Assembly (NCBI RefSeq): GCF_028622875.1
Contig: NZ_CP117709.1
Span: 1,054,001-1,118,000 of the forward strand
Direction of reading: 5' to 3'
Length of the DNA stretch: 64,000 bases
DNA from: Streptomyces sp. MMBL 11-1
Lineage (GTDB): Bacteria; Actinomycetota; Actinomycetes; Streptomycetales; Streptomycetaceae
The notes below the pieces were generated by a model that was not told where the DNA came from, ran no database searches, and worked only from the letters and a program-made list of their open reading frames with translations. The position numbers and the translations under genes were made by a program. Below, one piece after another: positions 30,956-39,284 of the stretch. The first letter of the stretch is position 1. Each line of letters opens with the position of its first letter.

Positions 30956-31564
30956 ATGACCACGGCGAAAGACCTGTTCATCATCGCCATGGATCCGGTA
31001 CCGGAGCACACCGTGGGGCAGGGTGACCTGTCGCTCGCGCTCGCGGGAGCCGAACTGCTCGATCTCATCGGTGCGGGGGCCGTCGCCGTGGACGGCGACC
31101 TCATCGTGCCGGGCGGGTCGTCGGCGCCGGACGACCCGCTCCTCGGCTCGGCCGCCGCGCAGATCGTCCGGCAGCCGCCCTACGAGCGGATCGAGGACTG
31201 GCTGTGGCGGCGGGGCCGGGACCTCGCGGCCACCTACCAGGACGCGCTGAAGGAGGACGGCGAACTCACGCAGAAGCGAAGCGGTCGGCTGCCCTTCGGC
31301 CCCAGACGCGTGGAGCTGGTCGATACACCCGGCCGCCACCGGGCCGTCGGCCGCCGGGAGGAGGGGGAACCCGTCCTGGCCGCCCTCGCGTCGGCCGTGG
31401 GCATCGACGGCGGACGATCCGGCGACGACGAGCCCCGCCTCGACGACGAGACGGTGACGACCGTGGTCGCCACCGTCCACGAAGCGGTGATGGAGCTGGA
31501 GGCCGTACGCCAGAGGCGGACCATCGAGAACACGGCCTTCGCCAACATCTGGCGCGGACCGTGA
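30956..31564 (+). CDS. GPP34-family (GOLPH3/Vps74-like) protein
   Basis: A 202-residue helical protein. It has the family pattern: the start TAKDLFIIAMDP, then LSLALAGAELLDLIGAGAVAV, the IEDWLWRRG segment and a helical tail. Eukaryotic relatives bind phosphatidylinositol-4-phosphate and hold Golgi glycosyltransferases in place. The role of bacterial members, common in Streptomyces, is not established. ATG 30956 follows GAGGGGAG. The next gene on the opposite strand is a large membrane protein. Confidence 0.75.
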   Translation: MTTAKDLFIIAMDPVPEHTVGQGDLSLALAGAELLDLIGAGAVAVDGDLIVPGGSSAPDDPLLGSAAAQIVRQPPYERIEDWLWRRGRDLAATYQDALKEDGELTQKRSGRLPFGPRRVELVDTPGRHRAVGRREEGEPVLAALASAVGIDGGRSGDDEPRLDDETVTTVVATVHEAVMELEAVRQRRTIENTAFANIWRGP

Positions 31565-31772
31565 GCCGGAGTCCGTCACGCTTCCCCGGCTCAGCGAAGT
31601 CCGCTCCGACGGGACGCGGGCGCGGAGCCAGGCGCTGCACACGCTGTCCAAGATCGGCGACCGGCGGGCGTGGGCGGCGCTCACCCGGGCGCTTCTGACC
31701 GACGCCGACGACGAGGACCGCGCCATCGCGCTGACCGCGGCGTACCTGCTTCAGCCGCGCGACCTGGGGTGA
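31563..31772 (+). pseudogene. HEAT-like repeat protein remnant
   Basis: Directly at the GPP34 stop, a different frame reads as typical Streptomyces coding sequence for about 69 codons with no start codon: LPRLSEVRSDGTRARSQAL, then SKIGDRRAWAALTRALL and AIALTAAYLL before a TGA. The helix-turn-helix spacing and GDRRAWAAL turn resemble a HEAT or PBS-lyase repeat. It looks like the 3' end of a gene whose beginning was lost, or a frame-shifted extension of the GPP34 gene. It overlaps the 3' end of the gene on the other strand by 22 bases. Confidence 0.45.
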
Positions 31773-33289
31773 CGGACCTCGCCCGGGGTGCCGCCCACGG
31801 GGGCCACCGCGGCGTGGGCCGTCGTGGCCTCCAGCTCCTCCGGTTCCTCCGGTTCCTCCGGTTCCTCCGGTTCCTCCGGTTCCTCCGGTTCCTCCGTCCG
31901 CGCAGGGCCCCGCGCCGCGTCCCGTGACGCGGGGCCCCTCCGCGGCCGGTCCAGGAGCAGCGGAATGGCCAGTGCGGGCAGCAGCCAGACGAACACGATG
32001 AGGCGGTAGCCGAGCAGTTGGTCGAGGTTCGGGTGGCCCGCCTGGTTGAGGAGGCCTGCCGCCCCTGCCGCCAGGGCGACGGGCAGCACCACGGAGCGCC
32101 GTTTCAGCAGCGCCCAGGCCGAGAGTGCGAGCAGGACGGGGAGGACCGGGTAGGTGGCCTGGCGGCGGAGCCACGCCGACCAGAAGATCCGCTCCTGGAC
32201 GAAGAACTCGGGCCAGGGGTCGGGCAGATCGGGGCGCTGGTAGTGGTGGGTCAGCAGGTCCTGGGCGCTGTCCTGGCCCATGGGCCAGGACAGGAGGTGC
32301 GCCCCGGCGTAGACGATCGCCGCCAGCGCACCGCACAGCCCAGCCGCCCGCAGTACGGGCGCGGGCCTCCGCCGCTTCAGGCGGAGCCACCCGGACCAGG
32401 CCAGGAAGACGCCCGCGAGGGCGACCGCCAGCAGCAGGGCCTGCGAGTAGCGGACGAGGAACATCAGGGCGAGTCCGCCCGCCACGAGCGCCGCGCCCGT
32501 ACGGGGCCGGTCCCGCAGCAGCAGGACGCAGCCGAGGACGACCGCCGTGCCGAGCGCCAGGGAGAGCCCGTCGCTCAGGGGGTTCATGGCGACGGTGCCG
32601 GTGGGCAGGGCGAGGTACAGGGCCTGTCCGGCCAGACCGGCGCGCCGGGAAGCCCCCGCGGCCCGGAGGGCGAGCAGGACGCAGACGCTTCCGGCCAGCG
32701 CCACGACGAGCCCGGCGAGCCAGAGACCCCAGGTGAGGCCGAAGGCGGTCACGAAGGGGACCAGGAGCAGCGGATAGCCGGGCCTGGCCTCGAAGATGGC
32801 CATGAAGCGCTGGTTGGCGAACGGCGCGGTCATGCCCGACGTGTTGCCGTGGCCGGACCAGTACGCGACCGAGTCGTTCAGGCGGCGCACGCACTGTTCC
32901 TCCGACTCTCCCGCGGCCTTCCTGCTGGTCCAGGGGATGGTGTTCAGGGGGGCGTGCTGCCCGCTGGCACAGGAGTAGCCGATGGCCAGCCGGCCCGCCT
33001 CCCGGCGGTCCTCGCCGCTGAGGCTCAGGGCGTAGGAGAGGTAGTTCTTCGTATCGGGTGATGCCCGTCCGGTGACCGCTGTCAGCTGGAGTCCGGCGAA
33101 GGCCACGGCGATGAGGAGCATCCCGACGAGACCGAGGTGCTGGGTTCTGCGAGAGCTCGGCACCAGCCTGCGGATGTTCTGCAACGGACTGCGGATGTGC
33201 GTCATCGGCCTGCGGATATGCGGCGTCGACCTGCGGATGTGCGTCATCGGCCTGCGGATGTTCGGCATCGGACGGACACTCCCCTGCAT
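31751..33289 (-). CDS. Multi-pass membrane protein, glycosyltransferase-like, with repeat-bearing ends
   Basis: A 512-residue protein with about 10-12 transmembrane stretches between residues ~50 and ~465. An early extracytoplasmic loop holds SPDTKNYLSYALSLSGEDR, the kind of segment in which polyprenyl-phosphate glycosyltransferases (GT-C/PMT) have an acidic catalytic site. The membrane layout fits that group, but no definitive motif was identified. The N-terminus has five heptapeptide repeats of the form PMTHIRR. The C-terminus has a run of EEP triplets. A second in-frame ATG at 33268 is an equally good start. Confidence 0.7.
   Translation of the reverse strand: MQGSVRPMPNIRRPMTHIRRSTPHIRRPMTHIRSPLQNIRRLVPSSRRTQHLGLVGMLLIAVAFAGLQLTAVTGRASPDTKNYLSYALSLSGEDRREAGRLAIGYSCASGQHAPLNTIPWTSRKAAGESEEQCVRRLNDSVAYWSGHGNTSGMTAPFANQRFMAIFEARPGYPLLLVPFVTAFGLTWGLWLAGLVVALAGSVCVLLALRAAGASRRAGLAGQALYLALPTGTVAMNPLSDGLSLALGTAVVLGCVLLLRDRPRTGAALVAGGLALMFLVRYSQALLLAVALAGVFLAWSGWLRLKRRRPAPVLRAAGLCGALAAIVYAGAHLLSWPMGQDSAQDLLTHHYQRPDLPDPWPEFFVQERIFWSAWLRRQATYPVLPVLLALSAWALLKRRSVVLPVALAAGAAGLLNQAGHPNLDQLLGYRLIVFVWLLPALAIPLLLDRPRRGPASRDAARGPARTEEPEEPEEPEEPEEPEEPEELEATTAHAAVAPVGGTPGEVRHPRSRG
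31836..31896. repeat. 9-bp microsatellite coding for (EEP)n
   Basis: About seven tandem copies of TCCTCCGGT within the 3' end of the membrane-protein gene, read on the minus strand as Glu-Glu-Pro triplets. Such arrays change length by slippage without frameshift. Confidence 0.9.
33168..33272. repeat. Five 21-bp tandem repeats coding for heptapeptides
   Basis: Units begin at 33168, 33189, 33210, 33231 and 33252, each starting CTGCGGAT. On the minus strand they read PMPNIRR, PMTHIRR, STPHIRR, PMTHIRS and PLQNIRR. They form the cationic N-terminus of the membrane protein. Confidence 0.92.
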
Positions 33290-33328
33290 ACGGCGGTTGC
33301 TCCATCAACGAGACAACCGGCGTGGGGT

Positions 33329-33366
33329 GGCGTTGCGGGGCGGCTCCGGATCCGCCCCGCAACGCC
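33329..33366 (-). terminator. 15-bp hairpin terminator
   Basis: Arms 33329-33343 and 33352-33366 (core GTTGCGGGGCGG with CCGCCCCGCAAC) pair without mismatch. It lies downstream of the beta-propeller gene. A second, shorter copy (GGGGCGG/CCGCCCC, 33376-33397) with the same CGCAACGCCCAGG tail follows, so the element is duplicated. Confidence 0.7.
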
Positions 33367-33431
33367 CAGGGCCTTGGGGCGGCTTCCGAACCGCCCCGCA
33401 ACGCCCAGGTCATGAACGCCGTCGAGAAGGC

Positions 33432-34505
33432 TCAGCGAGTGGAGCGGGCGGCCCGGTCGGAGGGCCGCGCGGGGAGGGGCAGCGAGGAGACGGTGAAGGG
33501 GAGCGACTGCGGCGGCAACCCCGCGGACCAGCGGTTGAACTGACTGTTCACCACCAGCACCCGGCCGGCCGCGCCCGCCCCGTCGGCCGCCCCGTCGACC
33601 GCCCTGCTCGTGAGGGCGACCGCGCTCGGGTGCAGCAGCCCTTCCGGCGGCGCGAGTCCGTCCACCACGCGCCCGCGTGACAGGTCCTCGCTCATCTCGA
33701 CGACCGCGACACGGGACTGTGCCCCGGGCCCCTCGAAGAGGTCACCCTGCGAGACGTACAGGCGGCCGTCGCGCCAGGCCAGGCCGTCGCCGCCCGGGAG
33801 GTTCTCACCATCGAGATCCACCTCGACGACCTCTCGGGTCGCCGGGTCGATCCGCCACAGCCGCCCGGTGTTGCTCTGCACCGCGAGCAGCCGGCTTCCC
33901 ACGGCGACGATGCCGTTGAGGTTGTGCTGCCCGTGGATCCACTCGACGCCGGCCGCCTCGACGTCGAGCCAGGGACGCATCGCCCAGCGTCCGCCCGGTG
34001 CTCGCGTCACGCGGTAGATCTGGGGCTTGAACGAGTCGGTGACGTAGGCCGTGCCGTCACCGGCCAGGGCGATGTCGTTGACGAATCCGCCCGTTCTGCC
34101 CTTCAGCCGGGCGAGCAGAGCCTTGCTCCCGGTGTCGTAGATCCGCAGAGTGCCCGTCGCGCCTCCCCCGGCGAAGAGACGCCCCGCGGGGTCGATGTTC
34201 ATTCCCGAGGTGAAGGTGCGTCCGTCCTGGCCCGCGGGCGACCAGACCTCGACGGCCGGCTCGGAGAGGTGCCCCCGGTAGAGCGTGCCGTCCTCCGCGC
34301 TGCCGACGTAGAAGTGGCCGGACGTGGGGTCCATGGCGAGTCCGGTGGGGAAGGCCCGGTCACCCGGCACCACGTACCGGTCGGGCGGAGCGGCCCTCCC
34401 CGGGGCGGGTGCGGCCTCTCCGGGGGCAGGTGCGGTGTCCCCGGGGGCGAGGGCGAGCGATGCGGCGGTGAGCGCCGCGACGGTGACGGCTACGAGCAGG
34501 CGCAT
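33432..34505 (-). CDS. Secreted SMP-30/gluconolactonase-like beta-propeller protein
   Basis: A 357-residue exported protein: signal peptide RLLVAVTVAALTAASLALA, then a Pro/Ala linker, then six-bladed propeller repeats (AFPTGLAMDPTSGHFYVGS, FTSGMNIDPAGRLFAGG, FVNDIALAGDGTAYVTDS, GDGLAWRDGRLYVSQGD). The FVNDIA Asn-Asp and GDGLAW Asp are at places used for metal binding by SMP-30 lactonases. The substrate is unknown. Start ATG 34505 sets the signal peptide. Extensions upstream have no such signal. Confidence 0.8.
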   Translation of the reverse strand: MRLLVAVTVAALTAASLALAPGDTAPAPGEAAPAPGRAAPPDRYVVPGDRAFPTGLAMDPTSGHFYVGSAEDGTLYRGHLSEPAVEVWSPAGQDGRTFTSGMNIDPAGRLFAGGGATGTLRIYDTGSKALLARLKGRTGGFVNDIALAGDGTAYVTDSFKPQIYRVTRAPGGRWAMRPWLDVEAAGVEWIHGQHNLNGIVAVGSRLLAVQSNTGRLWRIDPATREVVEVDLDGENLPGGDGLAWRDGRLYVSQGDLFEGPGAQSRVAVVEMSEDLSRGRVVDGLAPPEGLLHPSAVALTSRAVDGAADGAGAAGRVLVVNSQFNRWSAGLPPQSLPFTVSSLPLPARPSDRAARSTR

Positions 34506-34719
34506 GAGGTGTGGAATCCCTCTCGATGGCGTCGGAGCCCCGACGGCCGTCGGGGCTCCGGTGTTCCCGTGCTGCTGTGCCATCGTCGGCCGGGGCGGGC
34601 CGTCCTCCCGCTGCCGTGCCGCCCCCCGGGTCCCGCTGTCCCCGGGTCGCGCCGTCCCTGGGTACGCCGCACCCACCATCGTCCGACGCGCCGCGGCGCC
34701 GGGGCCGGCTCCTCCGTCG

Positions 34720-35592
34720 TCACCGCTCGGCCAGTGCGTGCAGCACCTTCGCCTCCGGAGTGTCCGGCGGCGCCGTGTAGACGAGCAGGCTCAGCTCCGG
34801 GTCCTGGGGGAAGGAGGTGATCTCGTAGCCGAGCGCGAGCCGGCCCAGCTCCGGGTGATCGATGCGTTTGACGCCGTACGCCTTCGTCCGGACCGTGTGC
34901 GCCGCCCAGTGACGCCGGAACTCCGGGCTCGCCGCGTTCAGCTCGTCGATCAGCTCCGCGAGCAGGCGGTCCTCGGGAAAGCGGCCCGCGGCGATCCGGA
35001 GCGTGCCGACGGCCTCCCGGGCGATCGTGTCGCGCTCCGGGTAGCGGCTGCCGATCCTCTCGTCGAGGAGATGGAGGCGGCACATGTTCCGGTCCCGGGG
35101 CGGGAGCCGGGCGAAGTCGGTGATGAGGGCACAGGCAGGACGGTTCCAGGCGAGGACGTCCATTCGGCGCCCCATGGCGAGGGCGGGTGCGGCGATCCAG
35201 TCCAGCAGGTGCCGCACTTCGGGTCGTGTGGCCTCACCACCGTCCGGGGCGTGGGCCGGAGACGACCGGGCCGTACGGTCCGCGCCGGACGCGGCGCGGG
35301 CGGCCCCGTTCCGCTGCCGGCGCGCGAGCCGTACGAGGTGGTCGTGCTCGTCCCGGTCCAGTCGGAGAGCGACGGCGACGGCTCCGAGGACGGCGTCGGA
35401 CGCCCCGTGGTTGCGGCCCTGTTCCAGCCGGACGTAGTAGTCGACACTCACACCCGCCAGATGCGCCAGCTCCTCCCGCCGCAGGCCCGGCACGCGGCGT
35501 CTGCCGGAACCCGAGGCGAAGCCGACGTCCTCGGGACGTATCCGGGCCCGCCGTGAGCGTAAGAAGTCGCCCAACTCTCCCTGTGTACCCAT
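34720..35592 (-). CDS. XRE-family regulator with MmyB-like ligand-binding domain
   Basis: A 290-residue regulator. The N-terminal HTH (about residues 10-75) is RRVPGLRREELAHLAGVSVD then YYVRLEQGRN. The C-terminal MmyB-like PAS-related domain begins near residue 115 (LLDWIAAPALAMGRRMDVLA, then AWNRPACALI) and ends with the family LLVYTAPPDTPEAKVLHAL. Such proteins are thought to sense fatty-acid-like ligands and often control a neighbouring oxidoreductase. None is adjacent here. No ribosome box stands before ATG 35592, so it may be leaderless. Confidence 0.88.
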   Translation of the reverse strand: MGTQGELGDFLRSRRARIRPEDVGFASGSGRRRVPGLRREELAHLAGVSVDYYVRLEQGRNHGASDAVLGAVAVALRLDRDEHDHLVRLARRQRNGAARAASGADRTARSSPAHAPDGGEATRPEVRHLLDWIAAPALAMGRRMDVLAWNRPACALITDFARLPPRDRNMCRLHLLDERIGSRYPERDTIAREAVGTLRIAAGRFPEDRLLAELIDELNAASPEFRRHWAAHTVRTKAYGVKRIDHPELGRLALGYEITSFPQDPELSLLVYTAPPDTPEAKVLHALAER

Positions 35593-35671
35593 ACGTTCAT
35601 TGTCTCCGCACGCCCGGCCCGGAACGAAGCGGACAGGACGGCCGGTCACGGGAGCAGCGAGCCCCGGTGCG

Positions 35672-36475
35672 CTACCGGCCCCGCGGCTTTCCGCGCTTGC
35701 CGCCCTGGCCTCCGGTCCGTCCGCCCGACGAGGGCTTCCTGCCCGCCGCGGGCCTGTTCCGGGCGCCACCCGACCCGCCGCCCGCACCGGCCCGCTTGCC
35801 CTTGTCCTTCGCTTTGGCCTTGTCCTTGGCCTTGTCCTTCGCCGGGCGCGGCGGGGTGGCCGCGCGGCCACGGGTGCTGTTGACGGTGCGCCCCCGGACG
35901 ATCCCGATGAACTCCTCCACCAGGTCGGGGGTGATCTCCGCCTCGGGCCAGGACAGGGCCACGCGTGACACGGGGGCTTCCGGGACCGGACGGTAGGTGA
36001 GGTCCTTGCGGTGATGGAGGCGGGCCAGGGACTGCGGGACGAGGAGGACGCCCACGCCCGCCGCCACCAGTTCGATCGCGTCCGCCGTGGTCGCCGGGCG
36101 CTCGGCGGCGGGGCGGCCGGGCAGGGTCTCCCAGTCGAGGAGGTCGTCCAGCGGGTGCAGCACGATCTCGTCGGACAGCTCGGCGAGCGACACCTCCTCC
36201 GCGGCGGTCGCGACGTGGTCCTTGGGGATCACGACGACGGTCGTCTCGGTGTAGAGGGGGATCGCGCTCAGGACGCTCCGGTCGACCGGGAGCCGTACGA
36301 GACCGGCGTCGGCGCCGCCGCCCGCGAGCAGATCCGGCGCCTCGGCGGCGGTGGCCTGGACGAGTTCCAGGGAGGTGGCGGGCAGCCGCTCGTGCCAGAC
36401 CCTCACCCACTTGGTGGGCGTCACGCCGGGGACGTACGCGAGCCTGAAGGATGAGGGGATGTCCGAGCCTGTCAC
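35672..36475 (-). CDS. LysR-type substrate-binding domain protein lacking a DNA-binding domain, basic tail
   Basis: A 267-residue protein. Residues ~10-195 form the two-lobed LysR effector domain (FRLAYVPGVTPTKWVRVW, VVVIPKDHVATAAE, ELVAAGVGVLLVPQSLA), but the N-terminal HTH of LysR proteins is missing. The last ~70 residues are disordered and Lys/Arg/Gly-rich, with a KDKAKDKAKAKDKGK stretch. Nothing upstream encodes a lost HTH: the divergent DUF5997 gene starts 58 bases away. The basic tail might supply nucleic-acid binding, or the protein may act on the neighbour's product. Confidence 0.8.
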   Translation of the reverse strand: MTGSDIPSSFRLAYVPGVTPTKWVRVWHERLPATSLELVQATAAEAPDLLAGGGADAGLVRLPVDRSVLSAIPLYTETTVVVIPKDHVATAAEEVSLAELSDEIVLHPLDDLLDWETLPGRPAAERPATTADAIELVAAGVGVLLVPQSLARLHHRKDLTYRPVPEAPVSRVALSWPEAEITPDLVEEFIGIVRGRTVNSTRGRAATPPRPAKDKAKDKAKAKDKGKRAGAGGGSGGARNRPAAGRKPSSGGRTGGQGGKRGKPRGR

Positions 36476-36533
36476 GGAACCAGGCTACCGGCAGGTGGTC
36501 GGAGGTATGTCCCATGGTCGATACCCTGGACCC

Positions 36534-36935
36534 ATGACGTCGCACAAGACCGCCCAGACCATGAAGCCCGCCACGGCGGCGAAGAAGCTGGGTGTGTACC
36601 TCCAGGCCACCCCCGCCGAGTTCCAGGAGGGTGCCGTCTCCCGCACCGAGCTCAACGCCCTCCAGACCGACCCGCCCGCCTGGCTGGTGGAGCTGCGCCG
36701 CAGCGGCCCGCACCCCCGCCCGGTCGTCGCCGCGAAGCTCGGCGTCTCCATCGCGGGGCTCGCCCGCGGCGGGGTCACCGAGGCGCTCACCACCGAGCAG
36801 ATCGACGCGCTGAAGGACGAGATGCCCGAGTGGCTCCAGAAGGAGCGCGCCACACAGGCCGAGGTGCGCAAGGAGGCCGCTCGGATCAAGGAGCGCAACG
36901 CCGAGCGGGCCGCGCAGTCCGACGATCGGCGGTAG
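36534..36935 (+). CDS. DUF5997-family protein
   Basis: A 133-residue protein beginning TSHKTAQTMKPATAAKKLGV. It has short helical segments (QEGAVSRTELNALQTDPPAW and LTTEQIDALKDEMPEWLQ) and a charged C-terminus (ERATQAEVRKEAARIKERNA). I recall this family only as a domain of unknown function in actinobacteria, next to the same orphan LysR-like gene. The two are divergent from one short promoter region and probably belong together. Confidence 0.75.
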   Translation: MTSHKTAQTMKPATAAKKLGVYLQATPAEFQEGAVSRTELNALQTDPPAWLVELRRSGPHPRPVVAAKLGVSIAGLARGGVTEALTTEQIDALKDEMPEWLQKERATQAEVRKEAARIKERNAERAAQSDDRR

Positions 36936-36970
36936 AACGGCCGCACACGACATGCCACGGGCCCGCGGCC

Positions 36971-37008
36971 GGTCCGTTCCGCCGACGCGTACGTCGGTGG
37001 AACGGCCC
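36971..37008. terminator. Bidirectional hairpin terminator
   Basis: Two 17-base arms (36971-36987, 36992-37008) pair with two G-T mismatches around a 4-base loop. It lies between the convergent DUF5997 and cyclophilin genes and serves both. Confidence 0.85.
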
Positions 37009-37039
37009 CGCTACGGGCCCGTCTGGTTGACCGGATCGG

Positions 37040-37537
37040 TCAGAGAGTGCCGGACTCGGCGATGGTGACCTTGGCGCTGGTCTTGCCGCTGGGGGAGCCG
37101 AGCGCCTCGATCTTGCGGACCAGGGCCATGCTGTCGTCGTCGGCGACCTCGCCGAAGACCACGTGCTTGCCGTCCAGCCACGGGGTGAGCACCGTGGTGA
37201 CGAAGAACTGCGAACCGTTGGTGTTCGGTCCGGCGTTGGCCATCGAGAGCAGGCCCACACGGTCGTGCTTGAGCTTGAAGTTCTCGTCGGCGAACTTCTC
37301 GCCGTAGATGCTCTTGCCGCCGGTGCCGTCACCGCGGGTGAAGTCGCCGCCCTGGAGCATGAAGTCGGTGATGACGCGGTGGAAGGACGAGCCGGCATAG
37401 CCGAAGCCCTTCTCGCCGGTGGCGAGCGCGCGGAAGTTCTCCGCCGTCTTGGGGACGATGTCGTCGAACAGGTTGAACGTGATCCGCCCTGCGGGCGCGT
37501 CGTCGATGGTGATGTCGAAGTAGACCTTGGTTGTCAT
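37040..37537 (-). CDS. Peptidyl-prolyl cis-trans isomerase, cyclophilin type
   Basis: A 165-residue cytoplasmic cyclophilin that speeds proline isomerisation in protein folding. The active-site blocks are [20 protein letters not shown] (Arg, Phe, Gln), [18 protein letters not shown] and [14 protein letters not shown] (Trp, His). There is no signal peptide. ATG 37537 has GAGGA seven bases upstream and matches the family start. It is monocistronic. Confidence 0.96.
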   Translation of the reverse strand: MTTKVYFDITIDDAPAGRITFNLFDDIVPKTAENFRALATGEKGFGYAGSSFHRVITDFMLQGGDFTRGDGTGGKSIYGEKFADENFKLKHDRVGLLSMANAGPNTNGSQFFVTTVLTPWLDGKHVVFGEVADDDSMALVRKIEALGSPSGKTSAKVTIAESGTL

Positions 37538-37818
37538 GGTGACATCCTCACATTCCTGGGAACCACAGGTGAAACCCGGGTTGGGTCGACACACGTCGGG
37601 CGCCCTGTTCCGCCCGCCTCCCGGCGGCCCCCGCGGGCCGCTCGGGCGGGGTTCACCAGGGCCGACCCGCGCGGGACGTGGGCGAGCCGGGGGCCCATCC
37701 GGTTCATGACGTACCCGAGGGCCGTTCCGGCATCCGTGTCGGCCGGGCCGCGGGAGCCGCCCGCGCGCCACCATTGCCCACCGCACGCGGGCCGGGGCCG
37801 GGGCCGGGGCGTGGGAGC

Positions 37819-39273
37819 CTATCGGCCCTGAAGCCCGTCGAAGGCGGTACGGAGGCGGCGTACGCCCTCCGCGATCTCGGCCGCTCCGGAGACCGCGGCG
37901 AAGCTCAGGCGGACGTGGCCGGCCGGGGGTTCGGCGCAGAAGTAGGGGCGTCCGGGGGCGATGGCGACGGAGGCGCGCAGGGCGGCCGAGACGACGGCCG
38001 GCTCATCGGTGGCCGTTCCCGCGCCGCTGCCCGGGAGGCGGAGCCAGAGGCTGCCGCCGCCCGCCGGGAGATGCGGCAGCGTGAGTTCCGGCAGCTCGCC
38101 GCCGAGGGCGGCCGCCATGGCCGTACGGCGGTGTCTCAGCTCGGTCGCGACGGCGTTGAGGTGGCGGGCCCACGACGGGGAGCCGACGAGTTCCAGCGCG
38201 GCTTCCTGAAGTGGCCGGGGTACGAAGAAGCTGTCGACGACCTGGATGGCCCGCAGGCGCTCCAGCACCGGCCCGCGGGCGGCCAGGGCCCCGACCCGCA
38301 GGCTGGGCGAGGTGACCTTGGTCAGCGAGCAGACGTGCACGACGACGCCGTCGGGATCGTCGGCGGCCAGCGGCGCCGGAAGCGGTCCGGCGTCGTCGTG
38401 GACGAGCCTCCGGGCGAAGTCGTCCTCGACCACGAATGCCCCCGCCGCGCGGGCGATGCCCAGGATCTCGGGGCGACGGGCGGGTGCGAGGGTGGCCCCG
38501 GTGGGGTTCTGGAAGAGCGGCTGGGTGACGAAGACCCGGGCGCCGGTGGCCCGGAACGCGTCGGCGAGCAGCTCGGGGCGCACCCCGTCGGCGTCCATCG
38601 GCACGGGGACGGGGCGCAGCCCGGTGGCGCGGGCGGCGGCAAGCATCCCGGGGTAGGTGGGCGACTCCACGAGGACCGGGGCGCCGGGCGGGGCGAGCGC
38701 GCGCAGCGCGGTGGCCAGCGCGCTCTGTCCGCCCGCGGTGATCAGGACGTCGGTGCCGGAGACGGCGGGGCCGATCTCGCGGGCGAACCAGGACCGCAGT
38801 TCGGGCAGCCCGTCCGTCGGGGGGCGGCCCCAGGCACCCGGCCTGCGGCCCGCGCGGGCCAAGGCCGCGGAGAGCGCCCGCTCGGGCTGGAGGGAGGCGT
38901 GGAGGTAGCCGCCGTTGAACTCGATGACGCCGGGCGCGGGTGCGGCGAGGGTGACCAGCACCCCGGAGGCGTCCACGGTACGCGGCACCACCTCGGGCCC
39001 GCCGTCGCCGCTCAGCGACACCTCCTGCCAGGACGTGTCGCCCGGCGCGGGAAGTGCGCCACGGGGGTGCGCCCGGAAGGCGCCGGAGCCGGGGCGGGTG
39101 ACGACGAGCCCCTCGGCGGCGAGCTGGGCGATGGCGCGGGAGACGGTGACGGGGCTGACCCGGAACCGTTCGACGAGTGCACGACTGGACGGCAGCTTTC
39201 CACCGGCTGAGTAGCGGTTGAGCTCGCCCCGCAGGGAAGTGACCAGTTCGGCGACGCTGCTACGCTCTTGCAT
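37819..39273 (-). CDS. MocR-family PLP-dependent transcriptional regulator
   Basis: A 484-residue GntR-HTH/aminotransferase fusion. Residues ~1-70 are the winged HTH ([20 protein letters not shown], then [20 protein letters not shown]). Residues ~105-480 are a fold-type I aminotransferase domain with [30 protein letters not shown], the EDDFARRL strand and the PLP lysine in [15 protein letters not shown] (about residue 316). MocR proteins bind PLP or an amine adduct and usually control an adjacent transporter or enzyme. The start codon overlaps that of the divergent EamA exporter, its likely target. Confidence 0.92.
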   Translation of the reverse strand: MQERSSVAELVTSLRGELNRYSAGGKLPSSRALVERFRVSPVTVSRAIAQLAAEGLVVTRPGSGAFRAHPRGALPAPGDTSWQEVSLSGDGGPEVVPRTVDASGVLVTLAAPAPGVIEFNGGYLHASLQPERALSAALARAGRRPGAWGRPPTDGLPELRSWFAREIGPAVSGTDVLITAGGQSALATALRALAPPGAPVLVESPTYPGMLAAARATGLRPVPVPMDADGVRPELLADAFRATGARVFVTQPLFQNPTGATLAPARRPEILGIARAAGAFVVEDDFARRLVHDDAGPLPAPLAADDPDGVVVHVCSLTKVTSPSLRVGALAARGPVLERLRAIQVVDSFFVPRPLQEAALELVGSPSWARHLNAVATELRHRRTAMAAALGGELPELTLPHLPAGGGSLWLRLPGSGAGTATDEPAVVSAALRASVAIAPGRPYFCAEPPAGHVRLSFAAVSGAAEIAEGVRRLRTAFDGLQGR

Positions 39274-39284
39274 GAGAGCAGAGA
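39261..39284. promoter_or_regulatory. Overlapping divergent promoters, leaderless pair
   Basis: The start codons of MocR (minus, 39273-39271) and EamA (plus, 39272-39274) share one CATG. Plus strand: a TACGCT -10-like hexamer at 39261-39266, five bases before ATG. Minus strand: TATTCT at 39284-39279, eight bases before its ATG, roughly the distance that makes the first base of the codon the transcript start. Each -10 sits inside the other gene. Confidence 0.6.
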
